A stretch of DNA of 64,000 bases, taken from NCBI GenBank assembly GCA_023897205.1, contig JAHWDD010000009.1, positions 930,001 to 994,000 on the forward strand. Direction: 5' to 3'. Both the position numbers and the translations under genes were made by a program. A model generated the notes under the pieces. It was not told the DNA's origin. It worked only from the letters and a program-made list of their open reading frames with translations, and searched no databases. Source of the stretch: Exophiala sp. HKRS030 (taxonomy: Eukaryota > Ascomycota > Eurotiomycetes > Chaetothyriales > Herpotrichiellaceae). Positions 46,923-57,003 of the stretch are shown one piece after another. Positions within the stretch are counted from its first letter, which is position 1, and each line of letters starts with the position of its first letter.

Positions 46923-48189
46923 TCAAAGGTATTTCTGAACCACAGCTCCTCCACGCTTGAAATCTGCCATATCACCAAGGACTTGTGATTTGTCTGTGAG
47001 TTCAGTGGTTGGGAATGTGGTCTGAAGAACAAATTCTCTGCCGCCAGGTTCAGCGCGGCGGACGAAGTCGTACACATCACCAATCGTCTGGGTCGTGTTG
47101 AACCGCGACGTCAATCTCGTGCCAGTTCCTAGACTGATTCTCAGGGTAACCGTGGGCTTTGATTCATCCACATCGGTTGTGGGAGCAGCTGCAGCCGTGG
47201 AGGTGGAAGCAGGGGCAACTGGCTCTGAGCTAAATGCGCCAGGCATCGACGGTGCTCCTGGTGTTGGACTTCCCAGACGATGTCCTGAGCCCTCGAAAGC
47301 TCTGAACTTCTTCTTCGGTTTGACGTATTTCTCATCATGCTGTTTTATCTCCACGTCCACTTCCTGGCCAGGCTGAACATTCATAATATTCAGTGGCGCC
47401 CGTCCTTGCCGAATCAGGTTCAAGATCTCTGCATTCCGAGGGTCATCGATCCTGTACAGATCTCCGTCATCAATGCTGAAACCATCCTGCCAGAAGTGCA
47501 GGACACGTTCGACACGCTCAGCTCCGGCTCTAGGTTGAGGCGCAGCTGGGATCTCTCGAGACGGGGCATCATCTCCTCCCAGAGTGCGTGCCGAGCCGGT
47601 GAAATGGGACTTCTTGGAGGGTGCGTCTTTAGGAGGTGGACCACGCTTTTGGGCTTTTTCTAGAATTCTCTTCTTCAGGTCGTCTGGATTCTGCACAGCC
47701 AAACCTGACTTCTCTCCACCCGCAAAGAGATCTTGATTGTCATCATCGTCCGAGTCGTGGCCAGCCGCACCACCAGAAGCAACGTCGCTTAGTGTAGCAA
47801 ACTTCTTTTGCCCGGAGTTGTTCTTTTTGGGTTGCGAAGGGCCGGAGCTGGCAGCGACAGGAATGGGTTGAGAGTCTAGTGGAAGTTCACCTAAAAGTCG
47901 ACCGCCGCCGAACCGGGACTGAGGCTGATGTGAGGGGTCCGCTTCGTCTTCATCCATGTAGTCAGAATCATCTGCAGCATCTTCCGTGTGATCTTCTTGT
48001 GCGGCGTAGTAGTTGGCTATTGCATTCGCAAGGTTCCAGTCGGAGGCAGTAAGGAATTGTCGAGCCTAAGACAGTGATTAGCATGGAAGCATGTAATAAT
48101 ACCATGCTGCCTTTTACCTGTCTAGACGAAGTCCCTGCAACTGCCGTGAATTGCGCAATCAGGGTGTCTTGTTCTGAGATGTCCGCCAT
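46923..48189 (-). CDS. SHP1: SHP1/p47-type UBX cofactor of Cdc48
   Basis: Adaptor that recruits the AAA ATPase Cdc48/p97, acting in ubiquitin-dependent degradation, membrane fusion and phosphatase-1 control. Exons 48189-48118 and 48065-46923 give 404 residues. UBA domain at 1-45 (EQDTLIAQFTAVAGTSSRQ joined to ARQFLTASDWNLANAIANYY); acidic linker; SEP domain at about 200-280 (HFWQDGFSIDDGDLYRIDD, then EILNLIRQGRAPLNI); Pro/Ala linker; UBX domain at the end (VTLRISLGTGTRLTSRFN, RREFVLQTTFP-like sequence GREFVLQTTFPTTELTD). The order UBA-SEP-UBX is diagnostic. Confidence 0.94.
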
Positions 48190-48750
48190 CGTCGAAACAG
48201 CCGAAGGAGATGATGAGAGGAAAACGGCAGAGAAAGGTGCGGAGAGAGGACTCTGCTTTGAGAACAGAGCCCGGCAGATTGCACAGAACTGATAACGAGG
48301 AGGTGTTAACTTGATGAAGTAGATAAAGGGGATATTTGGTGACTGCACTGTAAAGAGTGCGAGGTGAGGCGTGAATTGAATGAAGAGTAAAGAATAAATA
48401 GAGGCAACGGTACGTCACTGGGCGTGGCCTGCGGTTCGGTCTGGATTGTTTGCCGATGTCGTGCCTGGTGCCAAATATTGAAGCTCCCCAATTTCTACGA
48501 GTGAAAGATGTCTGTCGATATCCATTCATGCATCATATTTCACTTCGCCGTCAATCGTGCCTCTTCATTTTGCCAATGGTTTCATAGCACTTCATTTCCA
48601 GACAGCCTCAGTGTTCAGCCCTTCTGGTCACACTTCCTTTCACCATCTACCAACCAAGAATGCATGGCTATACATCGGCTCTCTAAGCAACTCTCTTCAA
48701 ATTCAACTTCCGATTCTTAACACCCATTCATCCTCCCCGCCTGTGCCACC
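48190..48750. promoter_or_regulatory. divergent promoter region of SHP1 and MIM1
   Basis: A 560-base gap between two divergent starts. Frames here are short and unlike proteins. No specific site was recognised. Confidence 0.45.
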
Positions 48751-49230
48751 ATGTCATCAGGTTCTCGCCAGTCTCCTTCACCACCGCAGGACCTCTCGGG
48801 GTCGCAGTTAACGATTCCCTCGGATTCCGAGGCATTTTCTTCGCTCTCCCCTCCCTCTTCATCACCGCCTCAATCGTCCGACAACAATGGCTCTCACCCG
48901 GTTGTGATATACCAACCGCCTACAGTCTGGGGTATTTTGAGAGGGGCTGCTATCAATCTGATCTTACCTTTTGTTAACGGTATGATGCTGGGATTCGGCG
49001 AGTTGCTGGCCCATGAATTTGCTTTTCGATTGGGCTGGAGTGGGACAAATGTAAGTCGAGAGCAATATTAACTTGTGGTTTTGCTAACAGTCTCTACCCA
49101 GGTATGGCCACGCCATCGAAGCTCTCATCCAGTCGGGCCGGGGGTTGAAATGCGAGGTGATCCTCTGGAACGAAGAAGGAGAAATAGCACCTACAGCCCC
49201 GATGTTGCAGATGCTGCTGCTTTGGAATAG
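48751..49230 (+). CDS. MIM1: MIM1/TOM13, mitochondrial outer-membrane import factor
   Basis: Inserts alpha-helical outer-membrane proteins and supports TOM assembly. Exons 48751-49050 and 49102-49230 give 142 residues. The first 50 residues are Ser/Pro-rich. Residues 52-90 hold the conserved segment: WGILRGAAINLILPFVNGMM followed by LGFGELLAHEFAFRLGW, including the GxxxG-like spacing in the single membrane helix that mediates oligomerisation. The downstream exon (VWPRHRSSHPVGPGVEMRGD) is basic and faces the intermembrane space. The splice is needed because the first exon runs into a stop within the intron. Confidence 0.9.
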
Positions 49231-49485
49231 AAAAAAATATGCTCGGGTTCACTTCCACAAAGACAAAAATTCTAGCCTTGTACATATTTCACACAGCAAG
49301 AGGAAGGTGCTGAGAGAGTTCAATCAGAAGTCGCAATTCTGGCAAGTCCTCTCACATATTGCCTATTCCACAATATCCTTCGACGTTGGCCTCTAATGTA
49401 TTGCATTCGCACAGTATCACTTATTGGTTAACGCTTGGGCGGCATTCGTATGAACATCATTACTGCCCGGCACTCTTCTGTCACC

Positions 49486-49848
49486 ATGTCAGCAATGTTC
49501 GCCCTCGGTGTCCGAGCCCTTTCCGGCCTCGACTACAAAATCGTCCTAATAGTCCTCGGCTGCGTCAGTGCTTGCGCTGTATCGGCCGCGGTCATTGGTT
49601 TCTGCTCTGCTCGATGGACCCCCAAGCGTACGCCGCACTCGTTGACCCCGGGACATACTCAGCTAGCAAAACCTCGCCGTTCCTGTCCTATCCTGGCCCC
49701 GAATGACCTCGAGGCACAACAGAATGATATCATTGAGAGAAGAAATTCCAATATACTGGCTAGCCGTGTTTTTCGAAAGCAAGAGCTAGATATGTACAAG
49801 AGTCACAATCCCCCCAAGCCATCAGGAGCATTGATCCTCGACAAATAA
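49486..49848 (+). CDS. hypothetical small single-pass membrane protein
   Basis: A 120-residue open frame starting in a good context (CACCATGTC). It has one hydrophobic segment (KIVLIVLGCVSACAVSAAVI, about 14-40), then basic residues and a polar tail ending SGALILDK. The codons prefer C in third position in the first half, like neighbouring genes, which supports it being real. I do not recognise a family. The frame also extends upstream to 49435, but the inner ATG is better placed. Confidence 0.5.
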   Translation: MSAMFALGVRALSGLDYKIVLIVLGCVSACAVSAAVIGFCSARWTPKRTPHSLTPGHTQLAKPRRSCPILAPNDLEAQQNDIIERRNSNILASRVFRKQELDMYKSHNPPKPSGALILDK

Positions 49849-49881
49849 TCAATAACCAATACACAGTTGACCACCTCGACT

Positions 49882-51488
49882 TTACCTTCCTATCTTTTCA
49901 GACACTTGACTCTCCTCCACGCCTGAGAGTGGTGATGACATCCAGACCACGAATATCGCTATTGAAGGATTGTTCCATTTCTCCAAGAGCTTGAAAGCAG
50001 ATGACAAGCTTTTTCTCAGCGATTTCCCTTTCTGGCCCGAAACCGTGCAGCAACCATGGACATGCACTTCTGCCGCGGCCATGACTACTGCCACCGCTGT
50101 GGCATTGATGTACCAAGGTGTAAAATATCGACGGTAAAGGCGGAGGATGCAGCAAATCTCCTGAGCAGTGTGTGTACAGGCGGTGCCCGCACCAAGATGT
50201 GACTCTCTTACTAGATAAGAATGGCGGAAAGGATGATACGCATCTTCTAATAAAGCATGTAAAGCTGCAGAGCCATGGGAGGCCATAGATCACAAGAAAA
50301 CTGATTCGACGGTGGCCAGCGAAGCAGCTCGAGGAGATTTGCCATCCACGTTTCAAGCTCCTTAGCCATGCTTGTCAGGAACAGTTCTCTGGCCTGTGGG
50401 CTCTCCGAACCCTCCGAGTAAAGGCAGTCAAAAATCCTCTCGAATTTGAGCGCTAGTTGGACGACACAGGTGCTGACCAGACCAAAGCCTCTTGTATCGA
50501 TCGCTGCTGGCATTGCCATCAAAATTCCATTCTCAAGGGGGGGTTCCCATGGACTATCACTCGGCGGTTTGACAATTGGCCTCTTGCAGCGCATTGACCG
50601 CACAGAAGAAGACCGTCCACTGTTATTGCTGTTGTGTATGTTGGATGCGCATACGGTCCAAAAAAAGAGTGTCGGCCTTGGTTCAGATGATTCGTGTCGA
50701 GCGCATGGTCCAGGGTATCATCGTCGAAGTCTAGTGGCATGTGCAATCCCAAATCGGTTGTCATCTGTACCGCAATTCCTGCAAGTGGGAATTTAGCATC
50801 GACAGACATGGGCTAAAACCTCCACCATTCTCTTCTATACCTGAATATATCCAACCTGGATATCTGTTAGCACCCGCTTCTGTTTAGTTCAATTGTTTCA
50901 ATTGTTTCAGATTGACATGCCTCGAGAGTTGTGGCCGTTAGCAGCTTCGAATGACGGCAAGATGACTGCCGCTGACGTAGTAGCCATTGTAGGACTGTCC
51001 ATTTCTATCTCGACCAACGCTCGCGCTCGAGCACCCACGCATTCAGAAGTCTTGTTCTTGATGGCAGCGTGTAGCGTCGCCGAGTACAAGGCCCAAAAAG
51101 CAAAACCTGCATTCCAAGGCCGGGAGAAAAGGGGGGTGTTGCGACCGCTCTTTTACACCTTTTTTTATTGCAGGTAGACATTTTTCCTTCCTCGCAGCGT
51201 TCAAGAGGGGGCCTGGCAGGAGACAAACAGATTCTCCAGATGCTGCTCGTATTCTGTGTCTGGCATCCAGCGCAAATTCGCCGAGGCCACCACCGCTTCT
51301 CCTTCTTCCGGGAGATGGATCGGTGGCACGTACAAGGCGGCCACTTGGTTGGGAAGCATGGACAAATAACTTGAGGCGCCAAAGAACCGCAAATGGCCTC
51401 CAGTTGTGACTTGCATGCGACCGAAGCGTTGTGATATTTGGTACGCCAGAAATTCCACCTGGGATTGGCAAGAAAACAACATTACCAA
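49882..51488 (-). pseudogene. decayed Zn2Cys6-type regulator (fungal_trans domain relic)
   Basis: Reading the - strand from right to left gives the ordered pieces of a fungal regulator's middle homology region, but in changing frames: QRFGRMQVTTGGHLRFFGAS and EYEQHLENLFVSCQAPS (stop), then EKCLPAIKKGVKERSQ, GDATRCHQEQ (stop), ARALVEIEMDSPTMATT and SFEAANGHNSRG, GIAVQMTTDLGLHMPLDF, FFWTV in another frame near the T-run, ELETWMANLLELLRWPPS, and last AQEICCILRLYRRYF with AVAVVMAAAEVHV. At least three frame changes and several stops separate them, and no zinc cluster is present upstream, where a + strand relic begins. It therefore cannot encode a full regulator. The order and spacing of fragments fit one ancestral gene of about 600 or more residues. 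Confidence 0.8.
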
Positions 51489-51548
51489 CCTACGAATAGC
51501 AATATCAACATGTCAAGCCTGATCTTATAAGACCGCCCTCCCTCCGCC

Positions 51549-52310
51549 TACTCACAAAAGATCCGACTTGCACTTCGTGAGACGGCACTCCTTTCGACTT
51601 CTTCGATATCCTCACGCAGCCGATACCACATCCGAGAATGACTTTCTCGATGGGAACCTAAGATCAGAAGTCCCGTTCCTCGTCGACGGCGACGTGAAAA
51701 TCCTCGATTCAACCATCATCCCTGAATACATTAAGGACAAATGGCCTGATCATATCCCACTACGCCTTCGAGATCCCGCAGGCAGAGCCCGCGCCCGAAT
51801 GATCGAGGACACGTACGACTCCCACTATGAGGCCATCAATTGGGGATTCGGGGAAGCGTTCTGGTTCGGTCATGCCGAAGGTGACTTGGCCTCACATCTG
51901 AGAAGTGCCGCGGCGTAGTACTTTGGCGGCGGCGAGTCCGGATTGCTGTTTTGCCCTGTCTCAATCGCCCTGCGTACTGGAAATTGGAATCGGCCACTGA
52001 ATCGCTACTCGCTTTATGGCTGGACCGCGTCAAACAAAGACCTGCTGCCCAGGAAATCGTAGCAGAGTACGATGCTGCGATACTCGCCATACCCGCAGTG
52101 GAGGGTGCGTATATCTCTGGGAAACGACAACGGAAATACCGTGATCATAGACTGGAGTGGATGATCAAGTGTGACGGTGTTGATATCGTGCTAGAGGGCT
52201 TGCAGAGGAAGAATGATCGACTTTCATGGCGAAAATACTGGGTCAGGATTGATCCAGATATGCTGATGAGTCTGGTGCATTCAGAGGTATTAAATAATAG
52301 CAACCCTTAG
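51549..52310 (+). pseudogene. decayed glutathione S-transferase-like gene
   Basis: The relic starts inside the GST N-terminal domain (YSQKIRLALRETA), without the beginning of the gene, and changes frame before DFLDGNLRSEVPFLVDGDVK and STIIPEYIKDKWPDH (the ligand-binding P and ES/DST elements). ARMIEDTYDSHYEAINWGFG runs to a stop at RSAAA. The next homologous piece, YFGGGESG, follows immediately after the stop, suggesting loss of some intervening sequence. The C-terminal part (NRPAYWKLESATESLLALWL, then AYISGKRQRKYRDHRLEWM) lies in yet another frame. Such GST-like proteins occur in fungal detoxification and gene clusters. With three lesions and no start it is not functional. Confidence 0.8.
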
Positions 52311-52551
52311 TACTTGCCAATCTTGGTCATCTACCCCACAGTCTGTTAAATGACCCCGCCATTTTAATGGCTGAGTACTACGTATCCGCCGAGATACACC
52401 AAAACTCTCACTTGAATACAATCACTCCGTCAAATTTCATCGTGAGACAGGAGCGAAGCTACTGGGGGCTATCAGTGCTACCTGGTGGGGACCCCAATAA
52501 GGGCTTCTACCAATTGATGGACCGCCCTAACATCCTGCCTTTCCCAACGAC

Positions 52552-53778
52552 ATGCGATTGATCAACGTTCGGTCTTTCGACATAGTTCAGTTCTCGGACG
52601 CGACAAGAAGACCGCCTTATGCCATTTTGTCACATAGATGGACGTCCGAAGAGATCTCTTATCGGGATCTGGTCTTTCGAAAGGATGAATTTCTTCGATG
52701 CGAGGCTGAGACGTCGGCTGGGTGGATGAAAATGCAACAATTCTGCAGGCTAGCCAACCAAGAAGGATACGAATGGGTTTGGGTAGATACTTGCAGTATA
52801 GATAAGAGCAGCTCTGCTGAGCTTTCAGAGGCCATCAATTCCATGTTTGAATGGTACCATGATGCTCAATGCTGCTACGTCTACCTTCATGATGTGTCAG
52901 TACTGCCCAGCCCAAGGGAAAGCACGAATCGCCCACCCGGCTCCGAGTCGTTCTCGACCAGCGAGTGGTTTTCCAGAGGATGGACACTTCAAGAACTGGT
53001 TGCACCGAGGGAACTGCGGTTTGTCAACAAGCAATGGCAATTGTCCCCTGAGACTAGGAAGTCTCTTGCAGCCGACCTATCAAAAATCACGGGCATTCGA
53101 ATCGCTCACCTCCGCGATGGTTTCCAAGGTGCGAGCATAGCAGAGATCATGTCTTGGGCGTCCTCGCGAAGGACGACAAGAATAGAGGATACAGCATACT
53201 GTCTCATGGGACTTTTCCAGGTGAACATGCCTCTGCTGTACGGTGAGGGACCGAGAGCATTCTTGAGGCTTCAACTAGAGATCATCAAACAGTCAGATGA
53301 TGAGACAATTTTTGCCTGGCACTCACAGTGTCAGCTGCAAGCACGTACTGGTTGGACGGGCCTGTTGGCAGTATCTCCGCTGGACTTCAGAAACTGTCGT
53401 TTCATCTATCCTGCGACCTTCGACCGGGCCAGAGGCCCGTACGCAATGACAAACCAAGGGCTACGCTTCGAAGTCCTCTTACAACGAGACTCACAGTCTT
53501 TCTTGTTGCCTCTGAACTGCACTGATATTCCATACAACCCCGCAAACCCTCCTCAGCCGCAGCGGTTTTGTATGCTCCGTCTCGAAAATTCTTGGAAAAT
53601 GGGGTTTTATGGCAGGGTAGTATATCAGAGGATTCACCCAAATGATCCTACTGCTGCGGAGTCAATATGGCTCAGTGCTAACGAGTATCCTTGGTTTTGG
53701 CGCGAAACAATCACGATTCCCCAGCCAGTGCAGCGTACACTCATCAAAACTAATAGCCGTCATGCCGAGAAGCTTTGA
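52552..53778 (+). CDS. HET-domain protein (heterokaryon incompatibility type)
   Basis: Single-exon gene of 408 residues. The HET domain occupies about residues 20-240 with its three usual blocks: YAILSHRWTSEEISYRDL, WVWVDTCSIDKSSSAELSEA with MFEWYHDAQCCYVYL, and SEWFSRGWTLQELVAPRE. It is followed by SIAEIMSWASSRRTTRIEDT, AYCLMGLFQVNMPLLYGEG and FLRLQLEIIKQSDDETIFAW, the HET-E/HET-D-like extension. No NACHT/WD40 part follows; the tail is a beta-rich region without a known domain. HET proteins trigger cell death when unlike strains fuse, but many family members have no proven role. Its position next to two relic genes fits an accessory patch. Confidence 0.9.
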   Translation: MRLINVRSFDIVQFSDATRRPPYAILSHRWTSEEISYRDLVFRKDEFLRCEAETSAGWMKMQQFCRLANQEGYEWVWVDTCSIDKSSSAELSEAINSMFEWYHDAQCCYVYLHDVSVLPSPRESTNRPPGSESFSTSEWFSRGWTLQELVAPRELRFVNKQWQLSPETRKSLAADLSKITGIRIAHLRDGFQGASIAEIMSWASSRRTTRIEDTAYCLMGLFQVNMPLLYGEGPRAFLRLQLEIIKQSDDETIFAWHSQCQLQARTGWTGLLAVSPLDFRNCRFIYPATFDRARGPYAMTNQGLRFEVLLQRDSQSFLLPLNCTDIPYNPANPPQPQRFCMLRLENSWKMGFYGRVVYQRIHPNDPTAAESIWLSANEYPWFWRETITIPQPVQRTLIKTNSRHAEKL

Positions 53779-54161
53779 AACTATATCAACTGAGCAGCTA
53801 GACAGATACTTGAACTGAGAGACATAGAGACCGGGATATGTATTGGGCTGGTGGTTGAGGAAGAGTCAAATGCCATGAAAACTCATATCTAGCTCAGCCT
53901 CGCACGTGATTTCACTTGGGCGCCGTGGTAGCCCCACAGTCTAAATTCTGAAGACACGGCCGAGTTCAATGAATATTAATTGTATTAGACCAGGTTGGAG
54001 ATAAGAGATATCATGATCCTGGAAAGATGTGTGGATTCCCCCATAAAGATTGTTCGATAATTCCCAGCACGGCCGAGATTATTCGATAACTTTCTACCTT
54101 TCAACAGGGCTCGGTTCGAAGTGTCTGGTTGAACAGCTTGAAGACTAATCTTGTGATCAGA
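53779..54161. promoter_or_regulatory. upstream region of the regulator gene with two CACGGCCGAG words
   Basis: The 383 bases between the HET gene and the Zn2Cys6 gene contain the exact 10-base word CACGGCCGAG at 53955-53964 and again at 54068-54077, about 200 and 85 bases before the start codon. The core CGGCCG is an inverted CGG pair with no spacer, a possible Zn2Cys6 site. Confidence 0.5.
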
Positions 54162-56302
54162 ATGCAATCAACATCAGCGCCACAGCGGGTCTCACAGAGG
54201 ACCCCGAGATCCTGCCGGCAGTGCTCTCAGCGAAAAATGCGCTGCTCGAAAGAGATCCCCTGCACGAACTGTCTGAAGCGTGGGTTAGCTGCAGAATGCC
54301 ATCGCGAACCAGTCTTACTTACCAAGCAGAGGCGCTTGAACAATACCGCCAGCAACGAAAGACAATTCTACCATGATAGACCGACGTCGCCAGTAACACT
54401 GAATCAGGTCGAGGGCGCAGACACCTGTCTCCACGAGGATTCACCGGATGCTGCGACTCTCTCTTCCGGTCATCAACGTCGAGAGCCAGGCTCAGAGACC
54501 TTCGGCGTCCTGGAGAGTCTGGCCTGGGGACGGTACAGCAACACTGCACAATCGACGAATTCGAGACGCCCTGCGAGTTATGAAACCAGCGAGGACTGCC
54601 CGAATCTCCTCCCGCTGCAACAAGAAAATGCTATACTTGCATTTCAAAAGGACGAGATTGCATGGATGCACAACGTCCTTCACATACCAACATTTATCGA
54701 AGAATGGGAACAAAGGCGACAACAACCTAGAGATAGGTGGACCGCCATGGACGCCTTGTATTTTGCCCTGATGGCTGTGAGTTTTCATCGCCCCCTCCCC
54801 CCCAACTGATTCCAACCAGTCCTTCGCTGACGAGGGCAAAGACAGGACTATATTACATGTCTTCGGATCAGCATGAACAGATTGGCATTCGAGCCGGCTA
54901 TAGGTTAAGCGAAAAGCTTTACCACAAAGCTATCATGGTCCTCGACTTGGCGGACTTCATGTTAGAGCATTCCAGTAGGGGCCAAGATTAGCCAAAACAT
55001 GGATCAACGTGAAGGCTGACCAATTAGTATACTCAATACAGGCCATCTGTGTCTTTCTACCGTGCGCTTATGGCTTTGGGTGAGTTTGCCGCACAACATT
55101 GAACTTGACTTGTTCCAAGTCGTCTCCATGCTGACTCGATGTCTAGAGAATACAAACGTGCCTTGGTATTACTGTCTGCCGCTACAAACATTGCTCAATG
55201 CATGCAACTCCATCGTCTGGACTCCAGCAGCGGACCGTCTATTGGCAACACAACAGATCAAGCTCTCCAACTGGAAATCAAGAGGCGTATTTGGTGTTTC
55301 CTTGTCATCCAGGACACGTATTTAATAGCCGCCAAAAAGACCTACAATATTCTTCTGGAACACTGCACGACGAGCCTCCCGGCTCATTTCGAAGAACCTG
55401 TCAGCATGTCGACCGGTGAAGAATTGAACGTGTTGCCCTTGGAAAGTGTGACTCAAAACAGCTATATACTCCTTCACTATCATCTATCAAGAGTTCTCCG
55501 GGCTTTACATTCTAGAACCCGTCCCGCTCCTACAGAGCGTCCCAGTCTGGACAGATTATACCAGAGAGTTCTGGAGGCCGATGAACAGCTGACCGAGTTC
55601 ATGGAGCTTGCTCCGTCCTGGGTCAAGCTTGACCATCAACACAATTCTGATGGCGACACTCCCTCGCCGACCTCTCGAATGGCCAGTTCACAGCGTCGAA
55701 CATTTCAAATTGCTTTCCTACACATACGGTCCAAGATACATCAGCCTTTCTACTGCCGGGCCTTCACTGACAAACGCTTCTACTACTCGAAAGCAACATC
55801 TCTGGACTCTGCTCGAACCTTGCTCAAAATCTTTGCTGAGCCTGCCGACCAAACCCTTCCCGCCATGTGGACAATGACATCCCATATCGTTTCCGCGTGC
55901 ATTACCATCGGGATTCACTTGCTGTTCCCCGAGCATTCGAGCAACATCCGCGGCTCCTGGGAGAGAGCCAACATTGAATCGGCGGACAGGGCGCTCGTGA
56001 ATTCTTGCATGACTATTTTGAGCCTGTCCGAGAGGCCATGCAGCGTCGTGAAAAGGGGGGTAAAGATGCTAACCCATCTTTTCAACCAACAAAACAAGCA
56101 AACGCCTTCCAACATGATCATAGACCGTGAGAGGGTCGAAAGCATCTTGCAAGAAAATGAAACCCCGCCCTCTGAAGAGGCAGAAGATCAAGAACGGCTG
56201 AGCATATCTGCCTTTGAGCACGAGCTGGACGAAGTGGTTGGCAGTTTTGAACTGTATACGAATAACCAAGGGTACTATCCAGAGGATTTTGCTGCCACAT
56301 GA
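54162..56302 (+). CDS. Zn2Cys6 transcription factor, likely regulator of the linked purine genes
   Basis: Exons 54162-54776, 54842-54974, 55028-55079 and 55147-56302 give 651 residues. The zinc cluster begins at Cys18 with spacing CX2CX6CX5CX2CX8C (CRQCSQRKMRC, CTNCLKRGLAAEC). The middle homology domain includes WMHNVLHIPTFIEEWEQR, DRWTAMDALYFALMA, LYYMSSDQHEQIGIRAGYRL, IQAICVFLPCAYGFG, YKRALVLLSAATNIAQCMQL and KRRIWCFLVIQDTYL. The third exon needs the acceptor AATTAG at 55027; the nearer ACAG would break the frame. The C-terminal half is typical of the class. The gene is followed on the same strand by an NCS1 permease and guanine deaminase, and its own upstream region shares a sequence word with the deaminase's. 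I infer control of that pair and possibly itself. Confidence 0.88.
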
Positions 56303-57003
56303 GGGTAGAACTAGATTTCACATCTGCTCCTGGAGAAGGCCACTCGCTTCTGTAGGATACTATACGAAGTATCCCCTGCCCTGTCACCGCGGACTAGTAT
56401 GAAAACTTATCAAGAATATGTAGCCTCGCACAGGAGCCATACATCCCACGTCCTCTCGCTCTTCGCCCAGACGGCTGGGACTCCCCATCCGTCCAATGAA
56501 TGGTTTTGCCCAGAACGTCTGATGGCAGCTAATCTATAAGGGTTCGTGCGGTCGACTCAGTCCCGACGCCCCACTCATTCAAGGCCGAGTTTTCTCGGCC
56601 TCGCATTGGCCCAGATTCTCAGATAAGAATGAAAGACACCAATCCTTGGTGTCTATCTCGCTACTCATGGAGTTGTTCTAGATGGCAACGAAACTTTATC
56701 ACTCCCTTATCACGTCTGGGATATGATCGTTCTGGTGAATAACACTCCGGTGTAGTTCTTGGCCTCTATACTTCAAAGCCTATAAGAATGCAATACGGTC
56801 CTCGCCGCTGGCCGGTTACGTTAGGGCTTTGAGTCAGGATAGACACCTGGGCACTGACACGAGTGGCTAAATCCAGCCGCGCTTAATCCCAAGTCCTTCC
56901 TCCCACTTGGGGGTTTTTATATCTGCCTCGTCGCGGCCACTGTGTCGTTGATCCGAACAACTTCGATCAACCCATTATCTCCACAGCAGCTCTTGACACC
57001 AAC
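56303..57003. promoter_or_regulatory. upstream region of the NCS1 permease with hairpin and GATA sites
   Basis: A perfect inverted repeat AGGCCGAG-TTTT-CTCGGCCT lies at 56582-56601. HGATAR-type sites are seen at about 56621 (AGATAAG) and 56705 (CTTATC). Both could serve purine-specific and nitrogen-wide control. No gene is seen. Confidence 0.5.

Noticed and set aside
7422..49230. A mitochondrial biogenesis cluster (TOM5, bL19m, OXA1, MIM1)
   Set aside because: The genes are spread over 42 kb, on both strands, with unrelated genes between; coincidence is the simpler reading.
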